54,265 nucleotides of DNA, taken from IMG/VR virus record IMGVR_UViG_3300048586_000088, positions 1-54,265 of that record, one strand, 5' to 3'. This stretch comes from a virus. The notes beneath the pieces were generated by a model, which worked only from the letters and a program-made list of their open reading frames with translations, was not told where the DNA came from and made no database searches. Each line of letters begins with the position of its first letter. The first letter of the stretch is position 1. A program made the translations under genes and the position numbers. This document shows, in pieces, positions 1 to 9,182 of the stretch.

Positions 1-127
1 CCCATGATCACCGGGCAGATCAGGAACTCCAAGGACGGCAGGATCAGCGCCGCCGATTCCACCGGAGCCACCTGAAGCACGTTCCGCTTCACCTTCCACG
101 CATCGAAAAGGCAGGTGTAGTCGTCCT
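1..127. repeat. 127-bp terminal direct repeat (left copy)
   Basis: Bases 1-127 are identical to 54139-54265. The tail gene reads in frame across the junction, so the molecule closes as a circle of about 54,138 bp. The length of 127 matches a common assembler k-mer, so this is most likely a circular-contig artefact and not a physical terminal repeat or cos site. The true packaging ends cannot be read from it. Confidence 0.95.
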
Positions 128-470
128 GCGTCTCCACCTTGATCGTGACGTTGCAGTGATCCAGGTCCCACTCGCACGAGCCAGCGGAGAAATTACCGCG
201 CCATGCCTCGCGGTACGCACCAGCGCATTTCGTCTCCACGCGCAGCAACAAGGTCACGCACCGCTGCGTGGCGTTGAACTCGAAGGGCCGCAGCAGGTTG
301 TAATCATCCCCGGACAGCACCGGATCGCCGGACAGCTTGCGCCGTGCGAAGATCTGCCAGCTTTTCAGGTCGCGGGCATCGCGCAGCCGCAGCCGTGCGC
401 CGTTGGTGGGGCGTACCGTGGTCCACGATGCCCCGGCGTCTATGGACACGCTCCATCGTTTCTCTGTCAT
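1..470 (-). CDS. Tail-tip/baseplate protein, N-terminal part (gene cut by contig ends)
   Basis: The ATG is at 470-468 and overlaps the tape measure stop as ATGA. From there an open frame runs to base 1 and continues in the same frame at 54138, ending at 52764, for a full-length protein of about 614 residues. The N-terminus reads MTEKRWSVSIDAGASW and is followed by about 120 residues rich in beta-strand-forming residues. The position just after the tape measure gene is where siphoviruses encode distal tail or tail-hub proteins. That role comes from position. I do not recognise a specific family. Confidence 0.8.
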   Translation of the reverse strand, partial: MTEKRWSVSIDAGASWTTVRPTNGARLRLRDARDLKSWQIFARRKLSGDPVLSGDDYNLLRPFEFNATQRCVTLLLRVETKCAGAYREAWRGNFSAGSCEWDLDHCNVTIKVETQDDYTCLFDAWKVKRNVLQVAPVESAALILPSLEFLICPVIM

Positions 471-3400
471 GGCTTCCTGCGGATTCTGGTGACTTGGTTG
501 CCCTTGCGGATCACTCGTGTGCCGTCAGGCAGGACCGTCTCGCCATCCCGGTTGCGCCCATCGCTACGGAGCCCGCGTACCTCGTCGGTGAGTTCGCCCA
601 CCTTGCGCTCCAAGGCCTCCGTCCTCATGTTGTTGGCAACGTAGGTCGTGGCGGCCTCCTGCTTCCGTGCGTCGATCACCTGTTCGATCTTGGCGTCATC
701 CAACTTGATGCCCAGGCCGTCCAGAAGCGGGGCAAGGTCCGGCGCCCGCAGCTTGCTCAGGTCATCCTCGTTGATCGCCTCGATCAGCCCGCGATACTTG
801 GCCGTTGATTTCCGGTTGGTGACGTACTCCCCGGCCTCTGCCTCGATCAGAGTTCCGCCTTGGTAGTGGCGCTTGCCTTCCACGGGTCCGCCGTGCTCGA
901 ATTGGTCGGGCTGTGCCGCTGCCTTGGCCGCCGCCCGGCTCTTGGCGAAGAACGCGTAGATGCTGGCCGCTTGCGCGAAGGCAGCAACAAGGCCAACGCC
1001 CAGCGGAAGCGTGCTCCATGAACTGATCAGGTTCGCCACCGCAACGCCGATGCTCGAAGCCTGTGAGGCAGAATCAATGAGCGCCTGCCTGCGGGCAAGG
1101 ACCTGACGTTCGGCAACTGCCTTTTTACGCTGCTCGGTGGCATCGCGTTCGGCCTGGTTCACGCGCTCGATCTCGGCCCGAACGCCGTCCGCGTTGTTGG
1201 CATACCCTTGGCGCTGGTTCTCCAGTTCCTGCTGCAACAGGCTGGTGAGTTCCGACCGCCTGCGTTCAGCATCCGCGATGATCTCGTCCGTGGCGGAGAT
1301 ACGCGCCTCCACCTCTGCCGCCTGCTGGTCGATCCCCGCTTGGATGATCTCCTGCGCGGAGGACAGCACGCTGCTCAATGCGTCCTTCACCCGCTGTTGG
1401 TCCTCCTCCTTGATGCCAAGAAGGTCCAGCAGGTTCAGCTTCACCGGGTTGTTCGCCAGTTCCTGCCGGGCCTTGTTCACTTCGGCGACGACCAGTTCCA
1501 AGTTGGCCCGCGTCAGTTCGGCCTCCTTGCCTGTCTGCCCTTCGATCAGCTTGAGTTGTGCCTGTGCGGAGGCCTCCTTGATCGCCAGTAGTTCCAGTTC
1601 CTTGCGCCGTGCAAAGACCTTCTCCGGCTCCCCGGCGTTCTGCAAGGCGTTGATCCGGGCCGTCTGGATCTGCTCGTCCAGTTGGATATTGGCGATGGCC
1701 GTCTCGCGTTCGAAGCGGGCAAGTTCAGCAGCGGCAAAGCGCGTGATCTCGTCCTCTTCGATCTTGGCCTTTCGCAGTTCCTCGATGCGTTCGTTCAACC
1801 CTTGCACGAACACAGCCCGCTCCCGTTCGCTGGCGTCCTGGATCAGTTCGATACGCTTGGCGGCCTGCTCCTGGTACAGCGCGTCCACGGCCTCCAAGTA
1901 CTGCTCCTCCTCCAGCAACCGCAGCGCGTTGATCTGCTCCTGCTGCTTGGCGGGTAGCGTGATGTCGCCTTGGGCAATGAGCGCATCGGCGCGGGCCTCC
2001 TGTTCCGCCGTGCTCAGTTCCTGCCATGCCTCCACGCCCAGCCGCTTCTGCAATTCGATCGCCGCCAGCTTGCGTTGGAAGCCGCGCTCCAGTTCGTCGA
2101 TCTCCTCCTGCGCTACGGTGCGCTCGATGCGTACCCGCTCGAAGGGATCATCCTGCCCGGCCGCTTCGCGCTGTGCGTCCAGCAGGCGCTTGGCAAGGTC
2201 GCGTTCGGCGGCAACGAGTTCTTCCACAAGGGCCTTCCTTGCCTTGACGTTAGATCGTGCGGCCTCCAGTGCCTCCTTGTCGTTCTGCTGAACCTCAAGA
2301 TCCGCACGGCGCTTGATCAGCGTCACCTCGTTGTACGTGCTGGCTCCCTCCCTGCGGATGGCTGCGATCTCCGTCTCCCTGCGGTCCGTCTCCTCCTGCG
2401 TCAACTTCCCAAGGTTCACCTCCCTGTTCAGGTCGCTCTCCAGTTGGTCGGCGAGTTCACGGCGGGCGCGGGCGCGGTCCTCAATGGCCGCGATCTCCAC
2501 GTCCCGCAGTTCTTCGATCAGCTTCTTTTGCCCTTGCACATCCCCATCCTTCAGCAATGTTCGACGGCGCTCAATGTCCAGCTTCTGAAGTTCAGCACCG
2601 AACTCGCGTGAGGCATCATCGATCTCCTGAAACTCCCGGATCGTTGCAAGGAAGTCGTCCCACTGCTTGTTCGCCTTCTCCGCATCATCCCCGCTGGCCA
2701 GCACCGCAACGCCCAAGGCGGCAAGGGCCGCAACGACAAGGAAGATCGGGTTCGTTACCAGCGAGATAGTGAACGCCTTAACCGCTGCCGTAGCAGCGGC
2801 AAATCCGGTTGTGCTGGCTGCTGCTGCCGTGCCTGCCGCTGCCGTAGCCGTTGCGCTGGCTGCCGTGGCCGCCGTCTGCGTTGCCGTGGCCGTGCTGGTG
2901 AGGCCCAAGGTCGCCCGCAAGGTCTTGAGGCTATCCCCGAACCCGCCGATGAACTGTTGCAGCCCTTGGGTGGTGAACAGCAGCACTTGGAAGCTATTGA
3001 GCACCTTGTTCAGACCCTCGTTGTCCCCGGCGATCAGCCCGACCGTGGATTGCACGGCGAACAGGCCGCTTTGCAGGCTGAAGGAAAGCTGGTTGAAGGC
3101 TTCGAGCTTCTTATCCGGGTTGAACGCCTCAAACCGGGCACCAAGGTCGCCGACCTCATCGGCCAGGGCAGCTACCCGCTTCTGTGCTTCGATGGCCTGT
3201 GCGCTGTCGATGCCGAACTCCGCAGCCAGCGCCCCGGCCTCCTGCTTGGCCGCGCGAAGCTGCCGTTGCAGGCTGGTGACGGATTCCGTCGCTGGCTCGA
3301 ACGCCTCCCCGAGGTCTTCCGCCTGAACGCCAGCCGCCGCCAGTTCAGCAACGGCCTCCGCGATCGACTGCGTGAACTCCTCGCTCTCGATACCCACGGC

Positions 3401-3889
3401 CCGCACCTCCTCTCGGATGGCTTCGTACTGGTCAACGCTCAGGCCCAAGGATGCGGCGATCTCCTTCTGCGACTTCACGGCCGCCTGTGAAAGCCCCGTC
3501 AGGGAGTTCTTCCCGCTGTTGCTTGCCGATGCCGCGCTCTTTGCGATCTGCTCAAGTTCGTCCGACGCCTTGCCCGTAGATGCCGCCACAGCCTTCACCT
3601 CCTTGTCCAGCGCCCCGGTCGCCGTGGCCGCCGATTCGATGTTCTTCACGAACCCGGACGTGTTGGAGGCGGCGACCGCCTTGCCCAGGCTGGTGACGAC
3701 CTTGGTGGTATCGGCAACGGCCTTGCTGAACTGCTGTGCGCTCTTCCCGCTGTCGGCGATCTCCTTCTGGATCTCCTCCTGTGCCTTGGCGTTGGCGTCA
3801 CGAAGCTGCCGGACGCTGGCCGCCATGGCCGCGAGGTCGTCCGCGAACGTTCCCTTTCCCTCGAACTGGAGTTCTACCTTCTGTGCCAT
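467..3889 (-). CDS. Tail tape measure protein
   Basis: This 1140-residue protein is the longest in the genome. The first 270 residues and residues 420-900 are alpha-helical and rich in Ala, Glu, Lys, Gln and Arg, as in a coiled coil. Two hydrophobic stretches interrupt them: around residues 370-400 (ITLVTNPIFLVVAALAAL-like) and around 965-1000. The C-terminus carries a basic region. Tape measure proteins span the tail lumen and set its length; by the usual rule of about 0.15 nm per residue this one predicts a tail of roughly 170 nm. It follows the frameshifted tail chaperone, the canonical siphovirus order, and its stop overlaps the next start (ATGA at 470-467). Confidence 0.93.
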   Translation of the reverse strand: MAQKVELQFEGKGTFADDLAAMAASVRQLRDANAKAQEEIQKEIADSGKSAQQFSKAVADTTKVVTSLGKAVAASNTSGFVKNIESAATATGALDKEVKAVAASTGKASDELEQIAKSAASASNSGKNSLTGLSQAAVKSQKEIAASLGLSVDQYEAIREEVRAVGIESEEFTQSIAEAVAELAAAGVQAEDLGEAFEPATESVTSLQRQLRAAKQEAGALAAEFGIDSAQAIEAQKRVAALADEVGDLGARFEAFNPDKKLEAFNQLSFSLQSGLFAVQSTVGLIAGDNEGLNKVLNSFQVLLFTTQGLQQFIGGFGDSLKTLRATLGLTSTATATQTAATAASATATAAAGTAAAASTTGFAAATAAVKAFTISLVTNPIFLVVAALAALGVAVLASGDDAEKANKQWDDFLATIREFQEIDDASREFGAELQKLDIERRRTLLKDGDVQGQKKLIEELRDVEIAAIEDRARARRELADQLESDLNREVNLGKLTQEETDRRETEIAAIRREGASTYNEVTLIKRRADLEVQQNDKEALEAARSNVKARKALVEELVAAERDLAKRLLDAQREAAGQDDPFERVRIERTVAQEEIDELERGFQRKLAAIELQKRLGVEAWQELSTAEQEARADALIAQGDITLPAKQQEQINALRLLEEEQYLEAVDALYQEQAAKRIELIQDASERERAVFVQGLNERIEELRKAKIEEDEITRFAAAELARFERETAIANIQLDEQIQTARINALQNAGEPEKVFARRKELELLAIKEASAQAQLKLIEGQTGKEAELTRANLELVVAEVNKARQELANNPVKLNLLDLLGIKEEDQQRVKDALSSVLSSAQEIIQAGIDQQAAEVEARISATDEIIADAERRRSELTSLLQQELENQRQGYANNADGVRAEIERVNQAERDATEQRKKAVAERQVLARRQALIDSASQASSIGVAVANLISSWSTLPLGVGLVAAFAQAASIYAFFAKSRAAAKAAAQPDQFEHGGPVEGKRHYQGGTLIEAEAGEYVTNRKSTAKYRGLIEAINEDDLSKLRAPDLAPLLDGLGIKLDDAKIEQVIDARKQEAATTYVANNMRTEALERKVGELTDEVRGLRSDGRNRDGETVLPDGTRVIRKGNQVTRIRRKP

Positions 3890-4612
3890 GGGCCGCGTCT
3901 TTGATGTGCTGCGTCTTGTCCGTTATGTACTGCTGGTGGCTGCGTAGGGCGTAGAAGAACTCGAACACGTCCATCCCCTGCCAGACCTTCGCTTCGAGCA
4001 TCTTCCCGTCCGATATGGCGGCGAGTAGCCCATGCTGCCGTGCCTTTATGCGGGCGATGCGTTGCTCGTAGTGCTCCGGCGCTTGGGGCTGCCCTGCTTG
4101 CTCTCCGTCTTCTCCCCTGCTGAAGTAGTCTGGGAAACGGCCTTGTAAGCCGCGAGAAAGCCGGGAATAGAAAGCAGGGCAAACGTGAAAAAATACCCCA
4201 TGTCAATCCCTTCGTTCCGCCAGTCGTCGATCTTGTCCTTGATCATCTGGTCGTCGATCGTGCGCAGGTCTTCCCCGTCGCGCACAAGGAACAACGCGCA
4301 CATCTTTAGAACCGCGTGGTGCTGCTGTTGGCCGAGCAAGGAGCAACCGATAGACAGGTCACGAAGCAGTACGGCGAGGTCCGCGAAGACCTTCTTTCCC
4401 GTGGCGACTTCATTGCACAGTTCATAAGCCCGGTTCACCTCATCATTGAACTGCTCGAAGGTGCGGCCCATGCCTATCTCCACCTGGAGCAGTTCATAGG
4501 CCTCGTATCGGTCGATGCTCAGGGACATGAGGCGGCGGTAACGCTGGCCGCTGGCAGTGAACTCCGTGGCATCGTGCGGGATCTTTTTCAGACCCACCCA
4601 AGCGTCTGTCAT
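3798..4612 (-). CDS. Tail assembly chaperone, -1 frameshift product (G-T like)
   Basis: At 4193-4187 the coding strand reads TTTTTTC with zero-frame phasing T TTT TTC, a canonical X XXY YYZ slippery heptamer. A -1 slip there enters a frame that is open for another 129 residues down to 3798, including GKMLEAKVWQGMDVFEFFYAL. The joined product would be about 271 residues. Lambda-like phages make G and GT chaperones in this way immediately before the tape measure gene. The extension overlaps the tape measure start (3889) by 92 nt, which is unusual, so its exact end is less certain than the shift. Confidence 0.75.
4046..4612 (-). CDS. Tail assembly chaperone, unshifted form (G-like)
   Basis: This 188-residue, mostly helical protein lies directly upstream of the tape measure. 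I chose ATG 4612 because it overlaps the previous stop as ATGA; the longer frame up to 4810 runs back through a better membrane-protein gene in another frame. Residues 135-155 are hydrophobic (MGYFFTFALLSIPGFLAAY) and contain the slippery codons 141-142. The final 45 residues read in this frame are low-complexity, as expected for a tail that is replaced after the shift. In other siphoviruses such proteins coat the tape measure during tail assembly. Confidence 0.75.
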   Translation of the reverse strand: MTDAWVGLKKIPHDATEFTASGQRYRRLMSLSIDRYEAYELLQVEIGMGRTFEQFNDEVNRAYELCNEVATGKKVFADLAVLLRDLSIGCSLLGQQQHHAVLKMCALFLVRDGEDLRTIDDQMIKDKIDDWRNEGIDMGYFFTFALLSIPGFLAAYKAVSQTTSAGEKTESKQGSPKRRSTTSNASPA

Positions 4613-4971
4613 ATTTGTCGCCTCATCCATTGATAGCCGTGTGAAATGGTTTGGGCGAAGATAATGGCCGATGCTGCGGCAAGGGCGTGAAATAGCAGGG
4701 AGTGCGCTTCGATGGCCCACGGGATGAAAGCCGAGCAGGACCAGAGGGCGAGTTGCCCGCTGAAGCACTTGGCGCAGCCTCCGAGGGGTCCCCCTATCCA
4801 TGAGCGCCAACCGCCTTCGTCATGCCATTCGTTGATCCATCGGAACCAACGGTTAGCCGGGTTGTCTTCACGCGCCAATACCACGGCATAGGCTACGCCG
4901 ATGATCGCGCAGGCAAGGCCGTAGGACAGTGCTCCGGCGATGGTCAGGGCTATGGATACAGCGGTGGTCAT
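4609..4971 (-). CDS. Small membrane protein in tail operon
   Basis: The protein has 120 residues from ATG 4971. The N-terminus MTTAVSIALTIAGALSYGLACAI forms a transmembrane segment, and a second hydrophobic region (about residues 75-110) follows a Cys-containing GGCAKCFSGQL motif. It lies between the DUF1566-type tail protein and the chaperone and overlaps the latter as ATGA. Similar small two-pass proteins next to tail genes are common in Bacteroidota phages, but I know of no assigned role. It could affect the host envelope, or be a virion component. Confidence 0.7.
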   Translation of the reverse strand: MTTAVSIALTIAGALSYGLACAIIGVAYAVVLAREDNPANRWFRWINEWHDEGGWRSWIGGPLGGCAKCFSGQLALWSCSAFIPWAIEAHSLLFHALAAASAIIFAQTISHGYQWMRRQI

Positions 4972-5002
4972 GGCGCCACGTAGTTCGATGCGTCCATATT
5001 CA

Positions 5003-7501
5003 TCATGGTAAGCGGCGCACGAAGATGCCGTAGATGAATGTGTTGGTGGTCTTGGCAATCTGTCCCACCTGACCGGCTGGGCTGCCAAGGAACTTGGCTC
5101 CAGTGGTAGTTCCTGGCCCAGTGCTAGATGTCCAAATGTTCGTCGTTCCGCCTGGCGCACTGAATGGATCGCCAGTAATGAACGTCCCGCTGTTGTCGTT
5201 CGTTATGCTGTCCAACACCCTGTCGTTAGGAAGATACCAACCCGTCTCTCCCAGCGTGGCGTTGATGGTCACACCAGCAGTGACCGCCGCGTTCCATGTG
5301 GCCGCTGTAAGGTATGTGCCAAGAACATAGTATTCCAGCCCTGTAAGGTGGTCCTGAATGAACCTATTGCCAGAAGACGCAGCAGCGGCCCCGGCTCGGT
5401 CTGTGAACCGTAGCGTGTTTCCCCATACGTTGTTGGCAGCAAGGGTGGTGAAGTTTGCCCCAAGTTCAGCGTAGTGTGTGGGGTATACTGGACGGGTGTA
5501 GTTGAAGAACCCATCGGCGTACATGGTGCCCTCGTCCCCCGCCTGATAAACCGTCTCCTGCCCGCTGTGCAGGATGCGCCCGAAGTTGTAGGCGATCCCG
5601 CTCCGGTAGTTCCGCACATCCAGCGCCACGGTCGCAGCCAGGCCAACGGTCGTCCCATCCGGTTTGGTAATAGTGCTGTCCGCGATGTCCTGCGTGGCCG
5701 TGCCGTTGCTCTTGACCGCTACGGTGTGCAGCGTGGTGGGTACGCTGTTGCGGATGGTGACGCTGCCGTTAGGGGCGAACAATGTGTCTGAAGTTCCGCT
5801 CGGGAAATTTACCGGGCTGCCGATGTTGATGTCGTCGGTATCGACCAGTTGAACAGTAGCATCTGGCGCTGTCTTAGTGGTAGACGTTCCCGGCGCGTAC
5901 ACGTCAGGGCTTCCGATGTCAGTTCCTCCACTGTCCTGTAGTTGCACCGTCACCGCCACCACCGCGTCCTGCGATGGCGTCAACGGCGCGATGATCTGAG
6001 CCAGCACGTCCGCATCGTCAACGGTCGGGATCAGTTCAGCCAGCACACCAGCACGTTTGCCGCTGGACGTGACGCACGTGGCAACTTCTGCGGATGTGCC
6101 TTCGGTGATCAGGGTGCATAGTGTCTTGGCCGTGGGAACTATCCAGAACCCGTCAATCTCTTCACCGACAGCCTCAAGTTCTTCGTTGGCCACCCTTACG
6201 TTCACCAGACCGCCACAAGGTTCAGCAACTTCATCGAACGGCTCATCATTCACGGTCACCGTAAGCGGGTCGCAAGGCACAGCGCAGAACGTACCAATGG
6301 TCGCCTGTGCAACGGTGCCATCAATAGCAGCACCGCCGACGAACTCAACCCATACACCAGACCATGGATTCGCCGGGGCGTTGTTGGTGATCCAGTCGGT
6401 CCCAACGAAGATGTCCCGGTTGATGTACTGCGACCCGTTCCACTCGATCGTGTGGTTCGGCGCTGCGCTGTACTTGGTGCGACCGTTCAGCGTGCCGTCC
6501 GGCGTGTAGGTGCCGTTCTTCTGCGTCTCCGAAGCGCCCGACACTACAACGGCGTCCAATAGGGTATCGCAGTCGATGTCCTCCGTATCGCCGGATGGGA
6601 TGCTCAGTAGCGGGATGCTGGCGAAGGTCACCTCCGCATCTTCACATGGCGGGCAAGGGTCGCACTCCGGCACCGTATGCACGCCCGTAGCAGGGTTCAG
6701 CGTCCCCACGTTCACGCCTCCCTGCTGCACAAGGATGGTCGGCGTGTCGCTCTCTGTGCCGTTTACCGTGGTGGGGTCGCATGGACCGCCCCCTTCACAG
6801 TCCAGGCACTCCGGTCCAAGCTGCGCAGCCGTCAGGCCCGTCACCGGGTCCGTCAGTTCCTCGCACGTGAAGTCCTTGGGATCCTTCCGCCTGCGCGTCA
6901 CCGGAGGATGCCAGCAGCTATCGTCGCCCGGCACAGGCTCCTCCTCGCAGCCAGGCTTCACGCGGTACTCCACCGACAGGTCGATCGCGAAGGCGTCGAA
7001 CGGCCACATCAGGTACTGCCGCGTGCTGTCCGGGTACGTGTACTGGCTGAAGATCTCCGGCCCGCGCTTGGGCATGCCTTCCACGGCCTGCCGGATGCCG
7101 ATCAGCGTCTCCGCGTTGTATGGTGCCCGGTCGTCCAGCAAGTTCAGGAACTCCTGTAGGATCTTGTCCCCCGCCGTCACGTCCCCGCTGAACTTCGCCG
7201 TGTTGATCCAGCAGACCAATCGCAGGTTGCTCCGGTAGCTGGTGCCCCGCGTGCGGCTCGTGGTGCGCGTGGTGCCTCCGTCCTCGAAGTACACCATGCA
7301 GGCGTACTGTTCGTCGGGCACCAGGTCGCGCTGCGTGCTGTCGTCGCATGCAAGGTCGTCCTGCACATCCACGGCCACGGGCACCTTTATCACAGCCCCT
7401 TCGCGCTCGTAACTGATCACCCGCACGAGGCCCGCGATCCGGTCCACGTAGGTGAACGCGGCAATCTTGTCCTTTAGGATGGAGGCGAGCCGGGGGTTCA
7501 T
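5003..7501 (-). CDS. Structural protein: neck/tail N-domain fused to DUF1566-like C-domain
   Basis: The protein has 832 residues and its ATG at 7501 overlaps the tail-completion gene stop. Residues 1-200 form a mixed domain that resembles a tail-terminator or minor tail protein (inference). A Cys-rich linker follows around residues 205-300, including CDPCPPCEDA. Two repeats of about 33 residues lie around 510-590 (QLQDSGGTDIGSP, QLVDTDDINIGSP). The last 150 residues have GWYLPNDRVLDSI, then WTSST and a final FVRRLP, the pattern of DUF1566/Lcl C-type-lectin-like domains. That suggests a surface-exposed binding module on a core tail protein, possibly receptor or glycan binding. Confidence 0.75.
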   Translation of the reverse strand: MNPRLASILKDKIAAFTYVDRIAGLVRVISYEREGAVIKVPVAVDVQDDLACDDSTQRDLVPDEQYACMVYFEDGGTTRTTSRTRGTSYRSNLRLVCWINTAKFSGDVTAGDKILQEFLNLLDDRAPYNAETLIGIRQAVEGMPKRGPEIFSQYTYPDSTRQYLMWPFDAFAIDLSVEYRVKPGCEEEPVPGDDSCWHPPVTRRRKDPKDFTCEELTDPVTGLTAAQLGPECLDCEGGGPCDPTTVNGTESDTPTILVQQGGVNVGTLNPATGVHTVPECDPCPPCEDAEVTFASIPLLSIPSGDTEDIDCDTLLDAVVVSGASETQKNGTYTPDGTLNGRTKYSAAPNHTIEWNGSQYINRDIFVGTDWITNNAPANPWSGVWVEFVGGAAIDGTVAQATIGTFCAVPCDPLTVTVNDEPFDEVAEPCGGLVNVRVANEELEAVGEEIDGFWIVPTAKTLCTLITEGTSAEVATCVTSSGKRAGVLAELIPTVDDADVLAQIIAPLTPSQDAVVAVTVQLQDSGGTDIGSPDVYAPGTSTTKTAPDATVQLVDTDDINIGSPVNFPSGTSDTLFAPNGSVTIRNSVPTTLHTVAVKSNGTATQDIADSTITKPDGTTVGLAATVALDVRNYRSGIAYNFGRILHSGQETVYQAGDEGTMYADGFFNYTRPVYPTHYAELGANFTTLAANNVWGNTLRFTDRAGAAAASSGNRFIQDHLTGLEYYVLGTYLTAATWNAAVTAGVTINATLGETGWYLPNDRVLDSITNDNSGTFITGDPFSAPGGTTNIWTSSTGPGTTTGAKFLGSPAGQVGQIAKTTNTFIYGIFVRRLP

Positions 7502-8025
7502 GCGTTCAGGAATGTTTCAACGAAGCGGCCCCAGCGTACTGCGCTCTGGTCCGCAATGGTCACGATCTCCTTGTCCGAAAGGCGGAACCATCCGGGCCGA
7601 TAGTTGTCGTTGCCCTGCATCTTGGCACGGGTGAACTCGTCGCGGCCCGTGACAAGCACCTTCACGCCGTCGGCTGTTTCGGTCGTCTCAACAAGGCCAA
7701 TGCTGGAAAGCATCTGCCCGGTAAGCGTGAAGTCCACGATGCCGCGATACCTGCCTTGCGGAATGTCCGGCGTAGCCTTGGCGGTCGCCCGCTCCTTGCG
7801 CTTCTTCGCGCTGGCCTTGCCGCCGACCGCCTGCCGCTTGTAGGCTTCGTACTCCTTCGTGTACGGCTTGAACGGTTGCCCCGATGCGTTGCGCCCTTCC
7901 TCGCTCACGCGCTGGGTCACAATGGCAAGGCCTGTCTGCGCTACGGTTTCCATCTCCGTGCGCAGTTGTCCTTTGACCTCAGCGGCCAAAGACAGGATGC
8001 GGCCTTCGAGGTCGTCGAGGTTCAT
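7498..8025 (-). CDS. Tail completion / virion morphogenesis protein
   Basis: The protein has 175 residues and overlaps both neighbours as ATGA. Its centre is rich in Lys and Arg (GGKASAKKRKERATAK), followed by VDFTLTGQMLSSI and a C-terminal SAVRWGRFVETFL. This layout recalls the phage virion-morphogenesis / tail-completion (gpS-like) and HK97 gp10-like families, which join heads to tails. The position after the connector gene and before tail genes supports that role. Confidence 0.7.
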   Translation of the reverse strand: MNLDDLEGRILSLAAEVKGQLRTEMETVAQTGLAIVTQRVSEEGRNASGQPFKPYTKEYEAYKRQAVGGKASAKKRKERATAKATPDIPQGRYRGIVDFTLTGQMLSSIGLVETTETADGVKVLVTGRDEFTRAKMQGNDNYRPGWFRLSDKEIVTIADQSAVRWGRFVETFLNA

Positions 8026-9179
8026 GCTTTGAGCAAGCCCCGGCGAAGCCCCTGCCGGTCAAGGCAGCGACGGCAATCACCGAAGCGGTTGATGTTTCCG
8101 TTCTCCGAAAGCGTCGGGCACAGGTACTCCAACACCCGGTCCCGGAACTCCTTGTCGTACTGGTCGCGCAGCTTCTCCAACTGATCCCCCGCCGTCATTG
8201 TGTAGCGGTTGATCTTCGTGCTGGTGAGGATGTCCTGCAACAGGATCGCCCCGGCGCGGAACCGACCGGCGTGCGCGATCACTTTCTGGATGGGGTCAAA
8301 GGCATAGTTCGGAACGTCAGCGCAGAAGCTGCTCACGATGTCGCACGCGAACTGGACCCGGAGCATGATGCCCATCGAAGGGTTCTCCACCGTCCACTCG
8401 CTGCGATCCGCCAGGCTGTCGCCCTTGGTACCCGCCGCCATGCACCATTCCGCCCAGATCTTGCCGTTGTGCTGCTGGCGGCTCATGTACTGCGGGTTCC
8501 GAAGGTCCCACGTAGGCTTGAAGCCTCCGCAGCCGCAACTGATCTCCGTGTTCATGGCCTGCAACCCTTCGGTCGGCTCGTACACGAACCAGTAGCGCGG
8601 GTTGCTTGTGCCAAGTTCGCTCATGGACAACTCCAGCGGCACGGGCAGGTCGTTCCACACCACCTTCCCGCTGGTGCAGTTCAGCGTGTAGCTCTGCAAC
8701 GGGTCGTCGCTGTTCTCCGTGCGTTCGTACACGTTCACCGCGATCGTTGCAGGCACGGTGCCCTTGAACGCCGTGGCGATGGCCGTGACCTTGAAGTGAC
8801 CGCCTTTGACCTTCGCCGTCTGGAGCGTGAAGCCGTGGTAATTGCGCAGCAGCTTGATCCCAGTGCGGGTCGCGTTCTTATCGTCGCCGATCTGGCTGTT
8901 GCCGTCCTGCCGGGCTGGCATCGTGTTGGCGTCAAGACAGGCCCCGAGTTCCATCTGAAGGTCCTCGAAGGCTGCGCTGCGTGCCCGGTCCATCTTCACC
9001 CACAGGCTATCATCGCCGCAGTCCTGCGCTTGGCTGGCCAGTTGCAGGCTCATTCCAGGCAGTTCGTCCAAGTACAGGCCGGACGCGCTGATACCTGCCT
9101 CGATCGGCCGATCCGCCACGCATGGGCAGTCGCGGCGCGAAAGGCCGAAGACGTTATCGAAGCAGGCGGATGTGCTCAT
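8022..9179 (-). CDS. Head-tail connector region structural protein
   Basis: This 385-residue protein lies between the capsid block and the tail-completion gene. It is Cys-rich at both ends (RRDCPCVAD near the start, CRRCLDRQGLRRG near the end) and has a beta-rich centre with EISCGCGGF. I do not recognise the family by sequence. Proteins with this CPC N-terminus are, as far as I recall, found at this position in Bacteroidota siphoviruses, so a neck or adaptor role is likely but is inferred from position. Confidence 0.65.
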   Translation of the reverse strand: MSTSACFDNVFGLSRRDCPCVADRPIEAGISASGLYLDELPGMSLQLASQAQDCGDDSLWVKMDRARSAAFEDLQMELGACLDANTMPARQDGNSQIGDDKNATRTGIKLLRNYHGFTLQTAKVKGGHFKVTAIATAFKGTVPATIAVNVYERTENSDDPLQSYTLNCTSGKVVWNDLPVPLELSMSELGTSNPRYWFVYEPTEGLQAMNTEISCGCGGFKPTWDLRNPQYMSRQQHNGKIWAEWCMAAGTKGDSLADRSEWTVENPSMGIMLRVQFACDIVSSFCADVPNYAFDPIQKVIAHAGRFRAGAILLQDILTSTKINRYTMTAGDQLEKLRDQYDKEFRDRVLEYLCPTLSENGNINRFGDCRRCLDRQGLRRGLLKA

Positions 9180-9182
9180 GGG

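Noticed and set aside
1137-2291. Long plus-strand frame opposite the tape measure gene (384 residues)
   Set aside because: It is a shadow frame caused by the GC-rich, helical-residue codon pattern of the tape measure. Ser/Ala-rich with no domain. The same applies to other long plus-strand frames such as 8271-9656, 50294-51481 and 18576-19775.
5003-7501. Diversity-generating retroelement target
   Set aside because: The DUF1566-like end suggests it, but no reverse transcriptase gene and no template-variable repeat pair could be found.
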